DNA of 64,000 bases from Candidatus Andeanibacterium colombiense. GTDB lineage: Bacteria > Pseudomonadota > Alphaproteobacteria > Sphingomonadales > Sphingomonadaceae. Shown here piece after piece: positions 40,324-48,988 of the stretch. The position numbers and the translations under genes were made by a program. The notes under the pieces are model-generated. The model was not told where the DNA came from. It searched no databases and worked only from the letters and a program-made list of their open reading frames with translations. The first letter of the stretch is position 1; each line of letters begins with the position of its first letter. Where the stretch lies: assembly GCA_029202985.1 (NCBI GenBank), contig CP119316.1:3273001-3337000 (forward strand). Direction: 5' to 3'.

Positions 40324-41655
40324 TCAGGTTTCGCGGGCGCGCGCTGCGGCGACCGCGTGAGGGTAGATCTTGAGCGCGACCCAGCAGAGCAGCACGCCAA
40401 GCGGGCCGAGCGCGGCGGCCGAGATCGCCATCGACTTGCCCAGCATCGCTTCGCTCGCAAACACCCTGTCGGTCAGTATCGCGACGGAGAGCGGACCGAG
40501 GCCGTTGCCGATCACATTCATCGCCGCGACGTAGAAGGCGGTCACCGTGCCGCGCATCCTGCCGGGCGTGATTACCTGGATCGCCGCGTTCCCGGGTCCG
40601 GTGCCCATCGCGCCGAAGAAGAGACTTGCGCCCTGCATCGCCAGCGCCAGCGGGGCACTGGGCATCAAAGGAAACAGGATCGCGAAGGGCGTGAGCAGCA
40701 CCGTACTCCACAGCAACACGATTGCATTGGCATCGTCGCGCCCGCGGGCTTGCAGCAGGTCGGCCAGCCAGCCGCCGGCGAGCAGGCCGAAAGGCATCAC
40801 CGCCAGAGAGACCAGCCCGAGATACAGGCCGGGCTTGCCGGTTGCCCAGCCGAACTGGCGCTCGAACAGTGACGGACCCCAGATCGAGGCCCCGAATGAC
40901 AGCATCGCCTTGATCGTGATGCCCAGCACCAGCGCAAGATAGAGCCAGCGCCAGCGCGCGGCGAAGCGCGCCACGTCGCGCAGCGCCGGCGCCTCGTATT
41001 CACGGCCGATCTCGCGGTGCCGCTGCGGTTCGGGCAGGGTGACAAGCATTACCAGCGCCCAGACGACCCCGGGCAGGCCCAGGATCAGGAAGGTCAGTTG
41101 CCAAGGCTTCAGCCCGCCGACCAGCGGCCATTCGCCGGTCGGCGCATGGGCCAGCCCCAGGATCAGCGTGCCGCCCAGCAGCAGAGCAAGCCCCTGTCCG
41201 CCGACATTGCCGAGATTGATCACCGAGATTGCCCGGCTCAGCCGTTCACGCGGATAGAGGTCTGCAACCAGCGAATAGGTCGCCGGGGTGTTGCAGCTCT
41301 CGCCAACACCCAATCCGACGCGGGCGAGGACGAGCTGGACGAAGTTCTGGGCCAGGCCGCAGGCTATCGTCATCAGACTCCAGAAGCCGAGGCCGAGGCC
41401 GAGGATCCACTTGCGAGATCCGCGGTCGATCAGGCGCGAAAGGGGGATCCCGGCAATCGCGTAAAAGGCGACGAAGGCAAAGCCCATCAGCAAGCCGACC
41501 TGAGTGTCGCTAAGGTGGAGATCGCGCTTGATCGGTGTCACCAGCAGCGCTAGCACCTGCCTGTCCAGGAAGTTGAACATGAAGGTGATCGTCAGCGCGG
41601 CGAGCACCCATGCACGCTTTCCGCGGGAGGGGGTTGCTGGTTCGCTGCCGTACAT
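40324..41655 (-). CDS. MFS transporter (spinster-like)
   Basis: A 443-residue, 12-helix transporter with MFNFLDRQVLALLVTPIKRDL in helix 1 and LSRLIDRGSRKWIL after helix 2, the pattern of spinster-type and some aromatic-compound carriers. GGGGAAGAG lies before the ATG. It is the last gene cluster under the shared operator; the regulon appears to end at its promoter. Confidence 0.82.
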   Translation of the reverse strand: MYGSEPATPSRGKRAWVLAALTITFMFNFLDRQVLALLVTPIKRDLHLSDTQVGLLMGFAFVAFYAIAGIPLSRLIDRGSRKWILGLGLGFWSLMTIACGLAQNFVQLVLARVGLGVGESCNTPATYSLVADLYPRERLSRAISVINLGNVGGQGLALLLGGTLILGLAHAPTGEWPLVGGLKPWQLTFLILGLPGVVWALVMLVTLPEPQRHREIGREYEAPALRDVARFAARWRWLYLALVLGITIKAMLSFGASIWGPSLFERQFGWATGKPGLYLGLVSLAVMPFGLLAGGWLADLLQARGRDDANAIVLLWSTVLLTPFAILFPLMPSAPLALAMQGASLFFGAMGTGPGNAAIQVITPGRMRGTVTAFYVAAMNVIGNGLGPLSVAILTDRVFASEAMLGKSMAISAAALGPLGVLLCWVALKIYPHAVAAARARET

Positions 41656-41697
41656 CTCTTCCCCCTACGGCGCTAGACTCGTTGGCCTCGCCATTTT

Positions 41698-41723
41698 ATT
41701 GTCTAACATCATTGTATAATGAT
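41698..41723. promoter_or_regulatory. Double GntR operator-like site
   Basis: Two adjoining copies, ATTGTCTAACATC (41698-41710) and ATTGTATAATGAT (41711-41723), each keep 8 of 10 fixed positions. They lie 43-68 bp upstream of the MFS gene. These are the last copies in the window. Confidence 0.5.
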
Positions 41724-41836
41724 GGAAGTACGCGGTTCCACCGAAAGAATTGCGGTGCGCGGGTCTCGGCGCTTTACAAGTTCAACGCGGTGCGAGCTGG
41801 CGCAGCGTGACCCGGCCGGTTGCAGCGCGCGTTCGC

Positions 41837-42097
41837 TCAAGAGGCGGGCGCGGCCAGTTCCTGTTCGAAGCGGGTGAGGAAGTCGTCTCCCATCGTGCGG
41901 TAGGTTTCGAGCGGGAGGTTGTCGGCATTGTCGGAATAATGCCGCAGCAGTCCGTGCGAGCCCCCGGCCTGGCGGCAGATCTCGTGCCCAGTGGTCGCGC
42001 GCGGGCCGAGCCGGACAAGGCAGGCCTTGGTCGCCTCGAGCAATTCCTTACGGCGTTCTTCGGGATGCTGGCGCTTGCCTGCAGTCTGCTGGGTTAC
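41837..42097 (-). pseudogene. Truncated tetR copy
   Basis: The frame encodes the N-terminal DNA-binding half of the TetR regulator at 44027: shared blocks include KRQHP, RRKELL, LGPRATTG, EICRQAG, SHGLLRHY and LTRFEQELAAP. It stops right after that last block, so the whole ligand domain is missing. The start codon has changed from GTG to GTA (42095-42097). With neither start nor C-terminal domain it is a pseudogene. Confidence 0.85.
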
Positions 42098-42235
42098 TCG
42101 GCAACCTGTTGCTTCGCGCCGCGCCGGGACAGGCCATAGACCGTCGCCCCGGCGCCGAGCAGGACCGCCGTCATGCCGGTGATCCTGAGCACCGCAAGCG
42201 GCTTGTTGGCCTCGCCGGGCGCGGGTTTGCCCGCG
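42094..42235 (-). pseudogene. 3' fragment of an APC permease gene
   Basis: This piece encodes EANKPLAVLRITGMTAVLLGAGA and LSRRGAKQQVAE, the last helix of the permease at 44629 (EANKPLAVFKIIGMTAVLLGAGAS). It joins the truncated tetR in the same order and overlap as the intact pair. Together they are a roughly 400-bp copy of the 44385-44770 junction. Confidence 0.8.
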
Positions 42236-42290
42236 GCGAGCCGCCGGCAGAATGCGCCGAACCCTAGGTTGCGCTGGCGGGTCGACCCGG

Positions 42291-43076
42291 TCAGCCTCGC
42301 CCATCCGGGCAAGGCGCCAAAACAACCAGCTTGTAATCCGGCCGCTCCGCCGGGCTGAAGGTGTGCTGAGCATAGCTGAGGCACCCGTCTTCGGGATGCA
42401 CGAAGGTTCGCAGGCCGCCTTCGCGCGCCATCACGGTCTGCGCTTCCCATTCATTTGCGAACAGGGCGGATTCATGGCGCAATTGCTGGACGAGATTGTC
42501 CAGCGCGGGCTCGTCGAGCATCCGGGCGCAATCGGCGCGGAATTCCGCTAGCACGCGCCGTGCCCGCTGTTCCCAATCGGGCAGGAGGTCGCGGGCCGAG
42601 GGTACGGTGAAAGTGTAGCGCAGCAGGTTGCGCTGGCATCCCTGGCCCAGCCAACCGGCGAACAATTTTTCGGCAGCGCCGTTCCAGCAGCAGGCATTCC
42701 ACAACCGGTCGAGGCCATAGGCCGGATAGGGCAGCGCCTCGACGACTCCCAACACCGCTTCCGGCGCCGCCGAGGTCGAGAGCGGTTGCGGAGCGGCGGG
42801 ATCGCGCCGCCCGGCCAACTCGAACAGGTAGGCCCGCTCCGCCGGGGTCAGCGCGAGCGCCGCCGCGAGCCGGGCCAGCGTCTCGGCCGACACGCTGATA
42901 TCGCGGCCCTGCTCGATCCAGGCGCACCAGGTCGTGCCGATGCCCGCGCGCGCGGCCAGTTCCTCGCGCCGGAGGCCCGGGGTCCGGCGACGGCGGCCGA
43001 CCAGATCCGGGGCCGTGCGCTCACGATGCGAGCGGACGAACTGCCCGAGCAATCTGCGCTGTTCGTTTGCGTTCAT
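42291..43076 (-). CDS. XRE-family regulator with MmyB-like ligand domain
   Basis: A 261-residue regulator. The helix-turn-helix is near 30-60 (LRREELAARAGIGTTWCAWIEQGRDISVS), followed by a MmyB-type PAS-like domain that is thought to bind a fatty-acid or related ligand. It is divergent from a class I methyltransferase gene across an inverted repeat, and such XRE genes commonly control the divergent enzyme gene. It is not obviously part of either neighbouring catabolic set. Confidence 0.85.
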   Translation of the reverse strand: MNANEQRRLLGQFVRSHRERTAPDLVGRRRRTPGLRREELAARAGIGTTWCAWIEQGRDISVSAETLARLAAALALTPAERAYLFELAGRRDPAAPQPLSTSAAPEAVLGVVEALPYPAYGLDRLWNACCWNGAAEKLFAGWLGQGCQRNLLRYTFTVPSARDLLPDWEQRARRVLAEFRADCARMLDEPALDNLVQQLRHESALFANEWEAQTVMAREGGLRTFVHPEDGCLSYAQHTFSPAERPDYKLVVLAPCPDGRG

Positions 43077-43087
43077 ATGCCTGCTTA

Positions 43088-43117
43088 TAACAGGATAAAC
43101 TTATCCATTGTAACAGG
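43088..43117. promoter_or_regulatory. Inverted/direct repeat operator for XRE/methyltransferase pair
   Basis: Two TAACAGG direct repeats (43088-43094 and 43111-43117) flank an inverted repeat GGATAA (43093-43098) / TTATCC (43101-43106). The element lies between divergent starts at 43076 and 43157 and is much more AT-rich than its flanks. It probably is the XRE binding site. Confidence 0.55.
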
Positions 43118-43156
43118 TTAAAAATGGGTCTCCACGGGCCGCATGGAGAAACGCCA

Positions 43157-43936
43157 ATGACCCGTCCTCACGACGCAATTGTTGAAGATCAATTCGGTGC
43201 CCAGGCGAAGGCCTATGTCGCAAGCCCGGTTCATGCAGCGGGGGAAGACCTCGACGAGGTGGCGGCGATCGCCGAGCGCGAAAAGCCGGGACGCGCGGCG
43301 GATCTGGGGGCTGGCGGTGGCCATGTCGCCTATCGGCTGGCAGCGCACGCGCGCAGCGTCACCGCGATCGATCTTTCGCAAAAGATGCTGGAAGCGATTC
43401 GCGAAACCGCGCGGCAACGCGGCTTGCAGAATATCGAAACCTGCGTAGCGGCGGCCGAAGACCTGCCGTTCGAAGACGCCTCGTTCGACATGCTCGCCTG
43501 CCGGTTTTCCGCGCATCACTGGCGCGACCTCGACGCCGGGCTGCGCGAGGCACGGCGCATCCTGAAGCCTGGCTCGACCGCGATGTTCATCGATGTGGTG
43601 TCGCCCGCGCATCCGGTGTTCGACACGCATCTGCAGGCGGTCGAGCTGTTGCGCGATCCGTCCCATGTCCGGGACTATTCCGAAGCGGAATGGATGGCGG
43701 CGCTGGCCCGCGCGGGCTTCAGGGTCCGCGGCACCCGCAAACGCCGCTTGCGGATGGATTACCCGTCGTGGGTCGATCGCATGCGGACTTCCGAGGCACA
43801 TCGCGCGGCGATCCGCTCGCTGCAGCAATGGGCCTCGGCGGATACCGCGGCCTATTTTGCGATCGAGCCCGATGGGTCGTTTTCGATCGACACCTTGCAG
43901 GTGGAAGTATCGACGTGCCGCGCGCGGTCGCTGTGA
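43157..43936 (+). CDS. Class I SAM-dependent methyltransferase (UbiE/Methyltransf_11 type)
   Basis: A 259-residue methyltransferase. Motif I is AADLGAGGGHVAYRLA (about 46-61), the acidic loop AIDLSQKML follows, then EDLPFEDASFDMLACRFSAHHW, typical of the UbiE-like group. GGAG lies 8 bp before the ATG at 43157. It is likely controlled by the divergent XRE regulator. The substrate is unknown; quinones, phenols and small metabolites are all used by this family. Confidence 0.85.
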   Translation: MTRPHDAIVEDQFGAQAKAYVASPVHAAGEDLDEVAAIAEREKPGRAADLGAGGGHVAYRLAAHARSVTAIDLSQKMLEAIRETARQRGLQNIETCVAAAEDLPFEDASFDMLACRFSAHHWRDLDAGLREARRILKPGSTAMFIDVVSPAHPVFDTHLQAVELLRDPSHVRDYSEAEWMAALARAGFRVRGTRKRRLRMDYPSWVDRMRTSEAHRAAIRSLQQWASADTAAYFAIEPDGSFSIDTLQVEVSTCRARSL

Positions 43937-43950
43937 TTTGCGGAATGGCC

Positions 43951-43992
43951 CGTCATCATTGCGAGGGGCCAAGCCCCGGGCAATCCAGAGCG
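43951..43992. repeat. Dispersed palindromic repeat (REP-like), partial copy 2
   Basis: CGTCATCATTGCGAGGGGCCAAGCCCC and CAATCCAGAGCG correspond to one half of the units at 9042 and 46066. It lies in the gap between the convergent methyltransferase and tetR. Confidence 0.65.
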
Positions 43993-44026
43993 TTTGTCGA
44001 ACTGGCCGGGACTCGTGGTGCCTTTG

Positions 44027-44632
44027 TCAGCGCGGGGCGATGCGGCGCAGGGTGATGCGGTAGAGCTGGAACGCCCGCTCGCGCGTGAGGCGGGTGGGGG
44101 AGAGGCAATAGTCGAGCCATAGTCCGTCCATCACCGCCGACAGGATCGCGGCCGCATCCGCGCGCGCAATCCCGGCGGGATCCCGCGGAAGCAGCGCCAG
44201 CGCCCGGTCGAGCAATACGCTCAGCCGGCGGTTGTAGCTCTCGCCGACTTCGGCAATGTCCTCGCGGCTGTGGACCAGGGTCCAGAATGCCGCCCAGGCA
44301 CCGAGCATGTCGGAGCTCGCCCATTCCTCGGAGAACAGCACCGCGAAAAAGCGGTCCATCGTTTCCCACGGATCGGTGGAGGGTGCGGCCAGTTCCTGTT
44401 CGAAGCGGGTGAGGAACTCGTCGCACATGGTACGATAGGTTTCGCGCAGGAGGGTATCGGCATTGTCGAAATAATGCCGCAGCAGCCCGTGCGAGACCCC
44501 GGCCTGTCGGCAGATCTCGCGCCCGGTGGTGGCACGCGGGCCGAGCCGCGCGAGGCAGGCCTTGGCCGCATCGAGCAGTTCCTTGCGGCGGTCGTCCGGA
44601 TGCTGGCGCTTGCTGGCGGTCTTCTGTGTCAC
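44027..44632 (-). CDS. TetR-family regulator (BetI-like)
   Basis: A 201-residue regulator. The helix-turn-helix lies near 30-50 (TTGREICRQAGVSHGLLRHYF), and the C-terminal part contains AAILSAVMDGLWLDYCLSP, a block reminiscent of BetI, the choline/betaine repressor. The GTG start overlaps the permease stop (GTGA), so the two are coupled. It probably senses an N-methylated compound or its degradation product and controls the permease and neighbouring demethylation genes. A broken copy of its first half is at 41837. Confidence 0.82.
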   Translation of the reverse strand: MTQKTASKRQHPDDRRKELLDAAKACLARLGPRATTGREICRQAGVSHGLLRHYFDNADTLLRETYRTMCDEFLTRFEQELAAPSTDPWETMDRFFAVLFSEEWASSDMLGAWAAFWTLVHSREDIAEVGESYNRRLSVLLDRALALLPRDPAGIARADAAAILSAVMDGLWLDYCLSPTRLTRERAFQLYRITLRRIAPR

Positions 44633-46047
44633 TCTGATGCCTGGTTCTTTGTCCGGCGGCGGGATAGCGCATAGACGCTCGCCCCCGCGCCGAGCAGGAC
44701 CGCCGTCATGCCGATGATCTTGAATACCGCAAGTGGCTTGTTGGCCTCGTCCGGCGCCGGAAACACCGCGAGCGCAATCGCACAGAGCGTGGTCGCGAGG
44801 CCGACGCAGCCGAGCAGGATCGCCACCGGCCGCCCGCCGGGCAGGCGCGAAACCTCTTCGCCCGCGGGTTCCCGTTGCAGCCGGATCAGCGAGAGGAACA
44901 CCATCGCGAAGGGAATGAAGGCGGCGATGATCCCCATGCTCACCAGCACATCGTAGGCGCCTTTGACCCCGGTGCCCGCCTGGCTCAGCACGATGAACAC
45001 CGCGCCAAGCCCGCCCTGCAGTAGTAGCGCGACATAAGGCGTGCCCCAGCGCGGGTGGGTTTTGCCGAAGGCCGCGGGGAGCGACTTGTCGATCCCGATC
45101 ACGAATGGAATGCGCGCGGCGGCGGTAAGAAATCCGCTCGCCGCGCCGAGATTGCCGATCGTGATCAGCAGCGCCAGCGGGGCCACGATCCACACCATCT
45201 CGAGCTTTTGCGCGGTCAGCGCGCCGGCCTGGATAAGCCCCTGCAGCGTGTTCACCTCGCCCGGCTGGATCGCGAGCAGCACCGCCAGCGTGCCGAGCAC
45301 GTAGCAGGCGGCGATGATCAGCCCGGCGCACAGCAGCGCGCGCGGGATCGTGCGGCGGGCATCCTTGATCTCGCCGCCGAGGAAGGAGGCCGCCTCGCTG
45401 CCCGACAGCGCGAAGGCGAGCGAGGCCCAGAAGATCATGTCCTTGATCTGAGTGCTCGGGGTTATGCTCTGCGTGCTGAAATCGGTCGCCGAGCCGAAAC
45501 GGTGCCATGCGATCAGCCCCATCACGATCACGATCAGCGCGGGCAGCCACATGCCGATCGCACCGATATTGTGCATCCACTTGCCGACGTTGAGCCCGAT
45601 CAGATTGATCCAGGTGATGAAGGCGAGCGCGACCAGTGCGAAGCCCATGAAATAGGCCGGGCTGTCGTGCAGGCTCTGCAGCGCCTCGCCCCCGATGTAG
45701 AGCGCGTTGCCCGCGTCGAAGTAGAACACCGCCGGGAAGTAGGGCAGGTTGCTGGTGAAATAGCTCCACCCGACCATGAAGCCGATGAACGGCCCGAACG
45801 CCTGGCGGGTCCAGATATAGAGCCCGCCTTCCTGCGGGTAGCGGCTCGACAGCTCGATCACGGCGGCGACCAGCGGGATGTAGAAACACAGCAGCGCGCC
45901 GCCCCATATCACGATGGAACTTGGTCCCGCGGCGGCGGCGGTCGCGATCCAGCGCAGACTGACGCCGGTGACCACGTAGAACAGCACAAGATCGCCGAAG
46001 CCCATCACGCGGGGTGGGTGGGTGAGGGCGGCCTTGTCGTCGCTCAT
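44629..46047 (-). CDS. APC-family amino acid/amine permease
   Basis: A 472-residue membrane protein with about 12 helices of the amino acid-polyamine-organocation family: MGFGDLVLFYVVTGVSLRW at the start and SSRYPQEGGLYIWTRQAFGPF (about 67-87) are typical. It would import an amino acid or amine, here plausibly an N-methylated one, given the Rieske demethylase and SolA-like oxidase nearby. A palindromic repeat separates it from the FAD gene upstream. Confidence 0.85.
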   Translation of the reverse strand: MSDDKAALTHPPRVMGFGDLVLFYVVTGVSLRWIATAAAAGPSSIVIWGGALLCFYIPLVAAVIELSSRYPQEGGLYIWTRQAFGPFIGFMVGWSYFTSNLPYFPAVFYFDAGNALYIGGEALQSLHDSPAYFMGFALVALAFITWINLIGLNVGKWMHNIGAIGMWLPALIVIVMGLIAWHRFGSATDFSTQSITPSTQIKDMIFWASLAFALSGSEAASFLGGEIKDARRTIPRALLCAGLIIAACYVLGTLAVLLAIQPGEVNTLQGLIQAGALTAQKLEMVWIVAPLALLITIGNLGAASGFLTAAARIPFVIGIDKSLPAAFGKTHPRWGTPYVALLLQGGLGAVFIVLSQAGTGVKGAYDVLVSMGIIAAFIPFAMVFLSLIRLQREPAGEEVSRLPGGRPVAILLGCVGLATTLCAIALAVFPAPDEANKPLAVFKIIGMTAVLLGAGASVYALSRRRTKNQASE

Positions 46048-46065
46048 CGCTCAGGCCCTACCGTC

Positions 46066-46150
46066 GTCATTGTGAGCGGAGCGAAGCAATCCAGAGCGCA
46101 ATGCACATCCGCTCTGGATTGCCGCGGGGTTCGCCCCTCGCAATGACGAG
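46066..46150. repeat. Dispersed palindromic repeat (REP-like), copy 3
   Basis: A CGTCATTG...CAATGACG outer pair encloses GCAATCCAGAGC (46086-46097) / GCTCTGGATTGC (46111-46122), a 12-bp stem. It is the same family as the units at 9042 and 43951. Confidence 0.75.
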
Positions 46151-46159
46151 GAAAGTAAA

Positions 46160-47797
46160 TCACCGTCTCTTCCGATCCCTCAACACCTGCTTCGCCGCGT
46201 TATGCCCCGGTGCGCCCGTAACCCCGCCGCCAGGATGCGCGCCGGCGCCGCACAAATACAGCCCTTTCACCGGAGTGCGATATTGCGAGAACTCGGGCAC
46301 CGGGCGCATCGAGAACAGCTGGCCGAGAGTGAGGTCGCCGTGGAAAATATTGCCTTCGGTGAGACCATAGGTGCGTTCGAGATCGAGCGGGGTCAGCACC
46401 ACGCGGCCTTCGATCAATTCGGGCAGGTCGGGCATGTGGCGGGCGATCTGGCGGACCACGCTGTCGCCCAGTTCCTCGCGCCGTTCGTACCAGGTGCCGT
46501 TCGCGAGCCCGTACGGCACGTATTGGATGAAGCAGGTCATCATCGCCTTGCCCGGCGGACACAAAGTCCCGTCGACCAGGCTCGGGATCACACAGTCGAT
46601 CCACAATTCGTCGCTGATCTCGCCGCGGCGGCAGGCATCGGCGATCCGCTGCGCTCCTTCGAGGGTGGGGACGATGGTCAGCAGCGAGCGTTCGCGCGGG
46701 TCGGCGGCGGGATCGCGGCCAAGCACGGTGGGTTCGCGCGTGAGGGCGAGATTGAGCTTGGCCGATGGGCCAGCCATCTTGATCGCGGCGATGTCACGGC
46801 GGAAATCCTCGGGCAGATGCTCGGGCTCGATCAGCGACAGGAAGGTGCGCTTGGGATCGGCGTTCGAGAGCACCGTGGCGGCGTGGATCATTTCTCCGCT
46901 TTCGAGTTCGACCCCGATGGCGGAGCCGCCCTCGACCACGATCCGGGCGACCGGGGCATCGGTGACGATCTTGGCCCCGTGCTCGCGCCCACTCGCGGCG
47001 AGCGCCTGGGTGATCGCGCCCATGCCGCCGATCACATGGCCCGCGAAGCCCTGCACCGCCCCATTCTCCGGGTCGTCGCCGCCCGACAGCAGATGGAATA
47101 GCAGCCCGACGGCCGATCCGGCCTCGTAAGGTCCGCCGTGCTTGCCGTAGACATTGTTCGACAGGAACAGGCGCTTGACCGCGTCGCTCTCGAAATGACG
47201 GTCGAGATAATCGCCGAGGCTGCCGGTGAGGAATTCCATGAGTTGCGCGGTCTCGCTGCCTTTGAGGCGGCGGAAGCGGGTGAGCAGGCGCCACGCCTCG
47301 CGCAGCTTGGCGGTGCCTTTGGCGGCCAGGTCCGGCGGGGGTTCGAGGAAGAACGGCTGGAGATAGGCGGCGAGTTGCTTCAACTCCTTCTCGACCCTGA
47401 AGAAGGCCTTTGCGTCCTTCGGATTGATCGCCGCGATTTCCTCGGCCGTGCGGTCGGGATCGGCCCACCAGCGAATGATCGTGCCGGGTTCGAGCGCGGT
47501 CGCAAGCAGAGGGTCACTGCCGACCATGCGGAGGCCGTATTTCGCGAGATTGAGGTCGTGGATTACGGTCGGCATCAACATCGACGCAAAGTAGGAGGTG
47601 AAGGACACGCGGTGACCGGGGCTCACTTCCTCCGTCACGCAGGCCCCGCCGACAATTCCGCGCCGCTCGAGCACCAGCACCGTCAATCCCGCGCGGGCGA
47701 GATAGGCGGCGGCGGTCAGGCCATTGTGCCCCGCGCCGACGACGATTGCGTCGTAGCGCGAGGCACCGGGCTCAAACGGAGTGGACTGAGATGTTAT
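46160..47797 (-). CDS. PYROXD2/phytoene-desaturase-like FAD oxidoreductase with non-standard start
   Basis: About 545 residues. The FAD site VVGAGHNGLTAAAYLARAG lies at roughly residues 23-41, and the C-terminus has LYLCGAGAHPGGGVTGAPGHNAAKQVL, both typical of the PYROXD2/CrtI-like family. No ATG, GTG or TTG exists in frame before the FAD site. An ATA at 47795-47797 lies 5 bp after GGAGGG and gives the family's usual length, so translation may begin there. A TTG at 47686 would delete the FAD motif and so is rejected. It is divergent from the betaine-type Rieske gene and may oxidise an amine or polyunsaturated intermediate. Confidence 0.75.
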   Translation of the reverse strand: MTSQSTPFEPGASRYDAIVVGAGHNGLTAAAYLARAGLTVLVLERRGIVGGACVTEEVSPGHRVSFTSYFASMLMPTVIHDLNLAKYGLRMVGSDPLLATALEPGTIIRWWADPDRTAEEIAAINPKDAKAFFRVEKELKQLAAYLQPFFLEPPPDLAAKGTAKLREAWRLLTRFRRLKGSETAQLMEFLTGSLGDYLDRHFESDAVKRLFLSNNVYGKHGGPYEAGSAVGLLFHLLSGGDDPENGAVQGFAGHVIGGMGAITQALAASGREHGAKIVTDAPVARIVVEGGSAIGVELESGEMIHAATVLSNADPKRTFLSLIEPEHLPEDFRRDIAAIKMAGPSAKLNLALTREPTVLGRDPAADPRERSLLTIVPTLEGAQRIADACRRGEISDELWIDCVIPSLVDGTLCPPGKAMMTCFIQYVPYGLANGTWYERREELGDSVVRQIARHMPDLPELIEGRVVLTPLDLERTYGLTEGNIFHGDLTLGQLFSMRPVPEFSQYRTPVKGLYLCGAGAHPGGGVTGAPGHNAAKQVLRDRKRR

Positions 47798-47875
47798 TGC
47801 GACCCTCCGGGCTCCAAACCGCTATACGATACGCATAGATCACGTTATGAGACAACTGTCCAATAAGAGGTGGTT

Positions 47876-48988
47876 ATGGAACAATCCCTGCCGAGCGCGT
47901 CCTACCTGACCGACGCGGCGTGGCAGGCCGACCGCGAGACGATCTTCGCTCGCGAATGGTTCTGCGCCGCCCGCGCCGAGGATGTCGCCGAGCCGGGCAG
48001 CCATGTGCTCGTGAACGTAACCGGCGAGAGCGTCCTCGTCGTCCGCACCCGCGAGGGCGAAATCCGCGCGCATTACAACGTCTGCCGCCACCGCGGCGCG
48101 CGGCTGTGCGACGCGGCCAACGACGCGAAATGGGGCGTCGAACTGAACGGCGGAGTGATCGGCAATGTGATCCGCTGCCCGTATCACGGCTGGTCCTACG
48201 GGCTCGACGGCGCACTCTTGGCCGCACCGAACCTCGGGGGAGAGATCGACAAGGCGGAGTTCTCCCTGCATCCTGTGGGCGTGGCCGAATGGGGCGGATT
48301 CGTCTGGCTCAATCTCACCCCCGAAACCGCGCCCGACATCGCGCCCGCGCTGCACGATGCGCCGCGCCGGCTCGGCAACTACCCGCTGGAGGACCTGCGC
48401 ACCGCAAGGACCATCGACTACGAGGTCCAGGCCAACTGGAAGCTGATCCTGGAAAATTACAACGAGTGCTATCACTGCGCCGGGGTCCACCCGGAGCTGT
48501 GTGAGATCGTCCCCGAATTCCGCGCGAACGGCGGGATGCATCTCGACTGGGAAGCCGGCATCCCGCACCGCGACGGTGCAACCACCTACACCGGCACCGG
48601 CACGACCCGCCGGGCGTTCTTCCCCGGCCTGAGCGCGGAGGAGCAGATCCGCCACAAGGGCGAGCTGATCTATCCGAACCTGATGTTCAGCGTCTCCAGC
48701 GACCATGCCGCGGCCTTCATCCTGTGGCCCGAAGCGGTGGATCGCACCCGGATCGAATGCCGTTTCCTGTTCCATAAGGACGAGATCGCGCGGGCCGATT
48801 TCGATCCATCCGACGCGGTCGATTTCTGGGATCTGGTCAACCGGCAGGACTGGGCGGTGTGCGAACGGGTCCAGCGCGGGATGGCGGCACGGGTGCACGA
48901 TCACGGCTATTACTCGCCGCTCGAGGACTACAGCCTCGATATCCGCCGCTACGTCGCCGATCGCCAAGGCGGGGCGGGCGGCGGATGA
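47876..48988 (+). CDS. Betaine/choline-type Rieske oxygenase (N-demethylase, GbcA/Stc2-like)
   Basis: A 370-residue oxygenase component. Rieske ligands are Cys70-x-His72 and Cys101-x2-His104. The iron site segment ENYNECYHCAGVHPEL has His200 and His205 and is the signature of the choline monooxygenase / glycine betaine and stachydrine demethylase group. It probably removes a methyl group from a quaternary amine as formaldehyde. ATG at 47876 lies 5 bp after AAGAGG. It overlaps the SolA-like gene by ATGA, so the two steps are coupled. No reductase gene adjoins it. Confidence 0.85.
   Translation: MEQSLPSASYLTDAAWQADRETIFAREWFCAARAEDVAEPGSHVLVNVTGESVLVVRTREGEIRAHYNVCRHRGARLCDAANDAKWGVELNGGVIGNVIRCPYHGWSYGLDGALLAAPNLGGEIDKAEFSLHPVGVAEWGGFVWLNLTPETAPDIAPALHDAPRRLGNYPLEDLRTARTIDYEVQANWKLILENYNECYHCAGVHPELCEIVPEFRANGGMHLDWEAGIPHRDGATTYTGTGTTRRAFFPGLSAEEQIRHKGELIYPNLMFSVSSDHAAAFILWPEAVDRTRIECRFLFHKDEIARADFDPSDAVDFWDLVNRQDWAVCERVQRGMAARVHDHGYYSPLEDYSLDIRRYVADRQGGAGGG

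Noticed and set aside
47684..47686. TTG start for the FAD oxidoreductase
   Set aside because: It would remove the GxGxxG FAD site that is encoded in frame just upstream.
47820..47870. A GntR operator before the betaine-type Rieske gene
   Set aside because: CGCTATACGAT and ACTGTCCAATAA are only loosely like the motif and do not keep both half sites.
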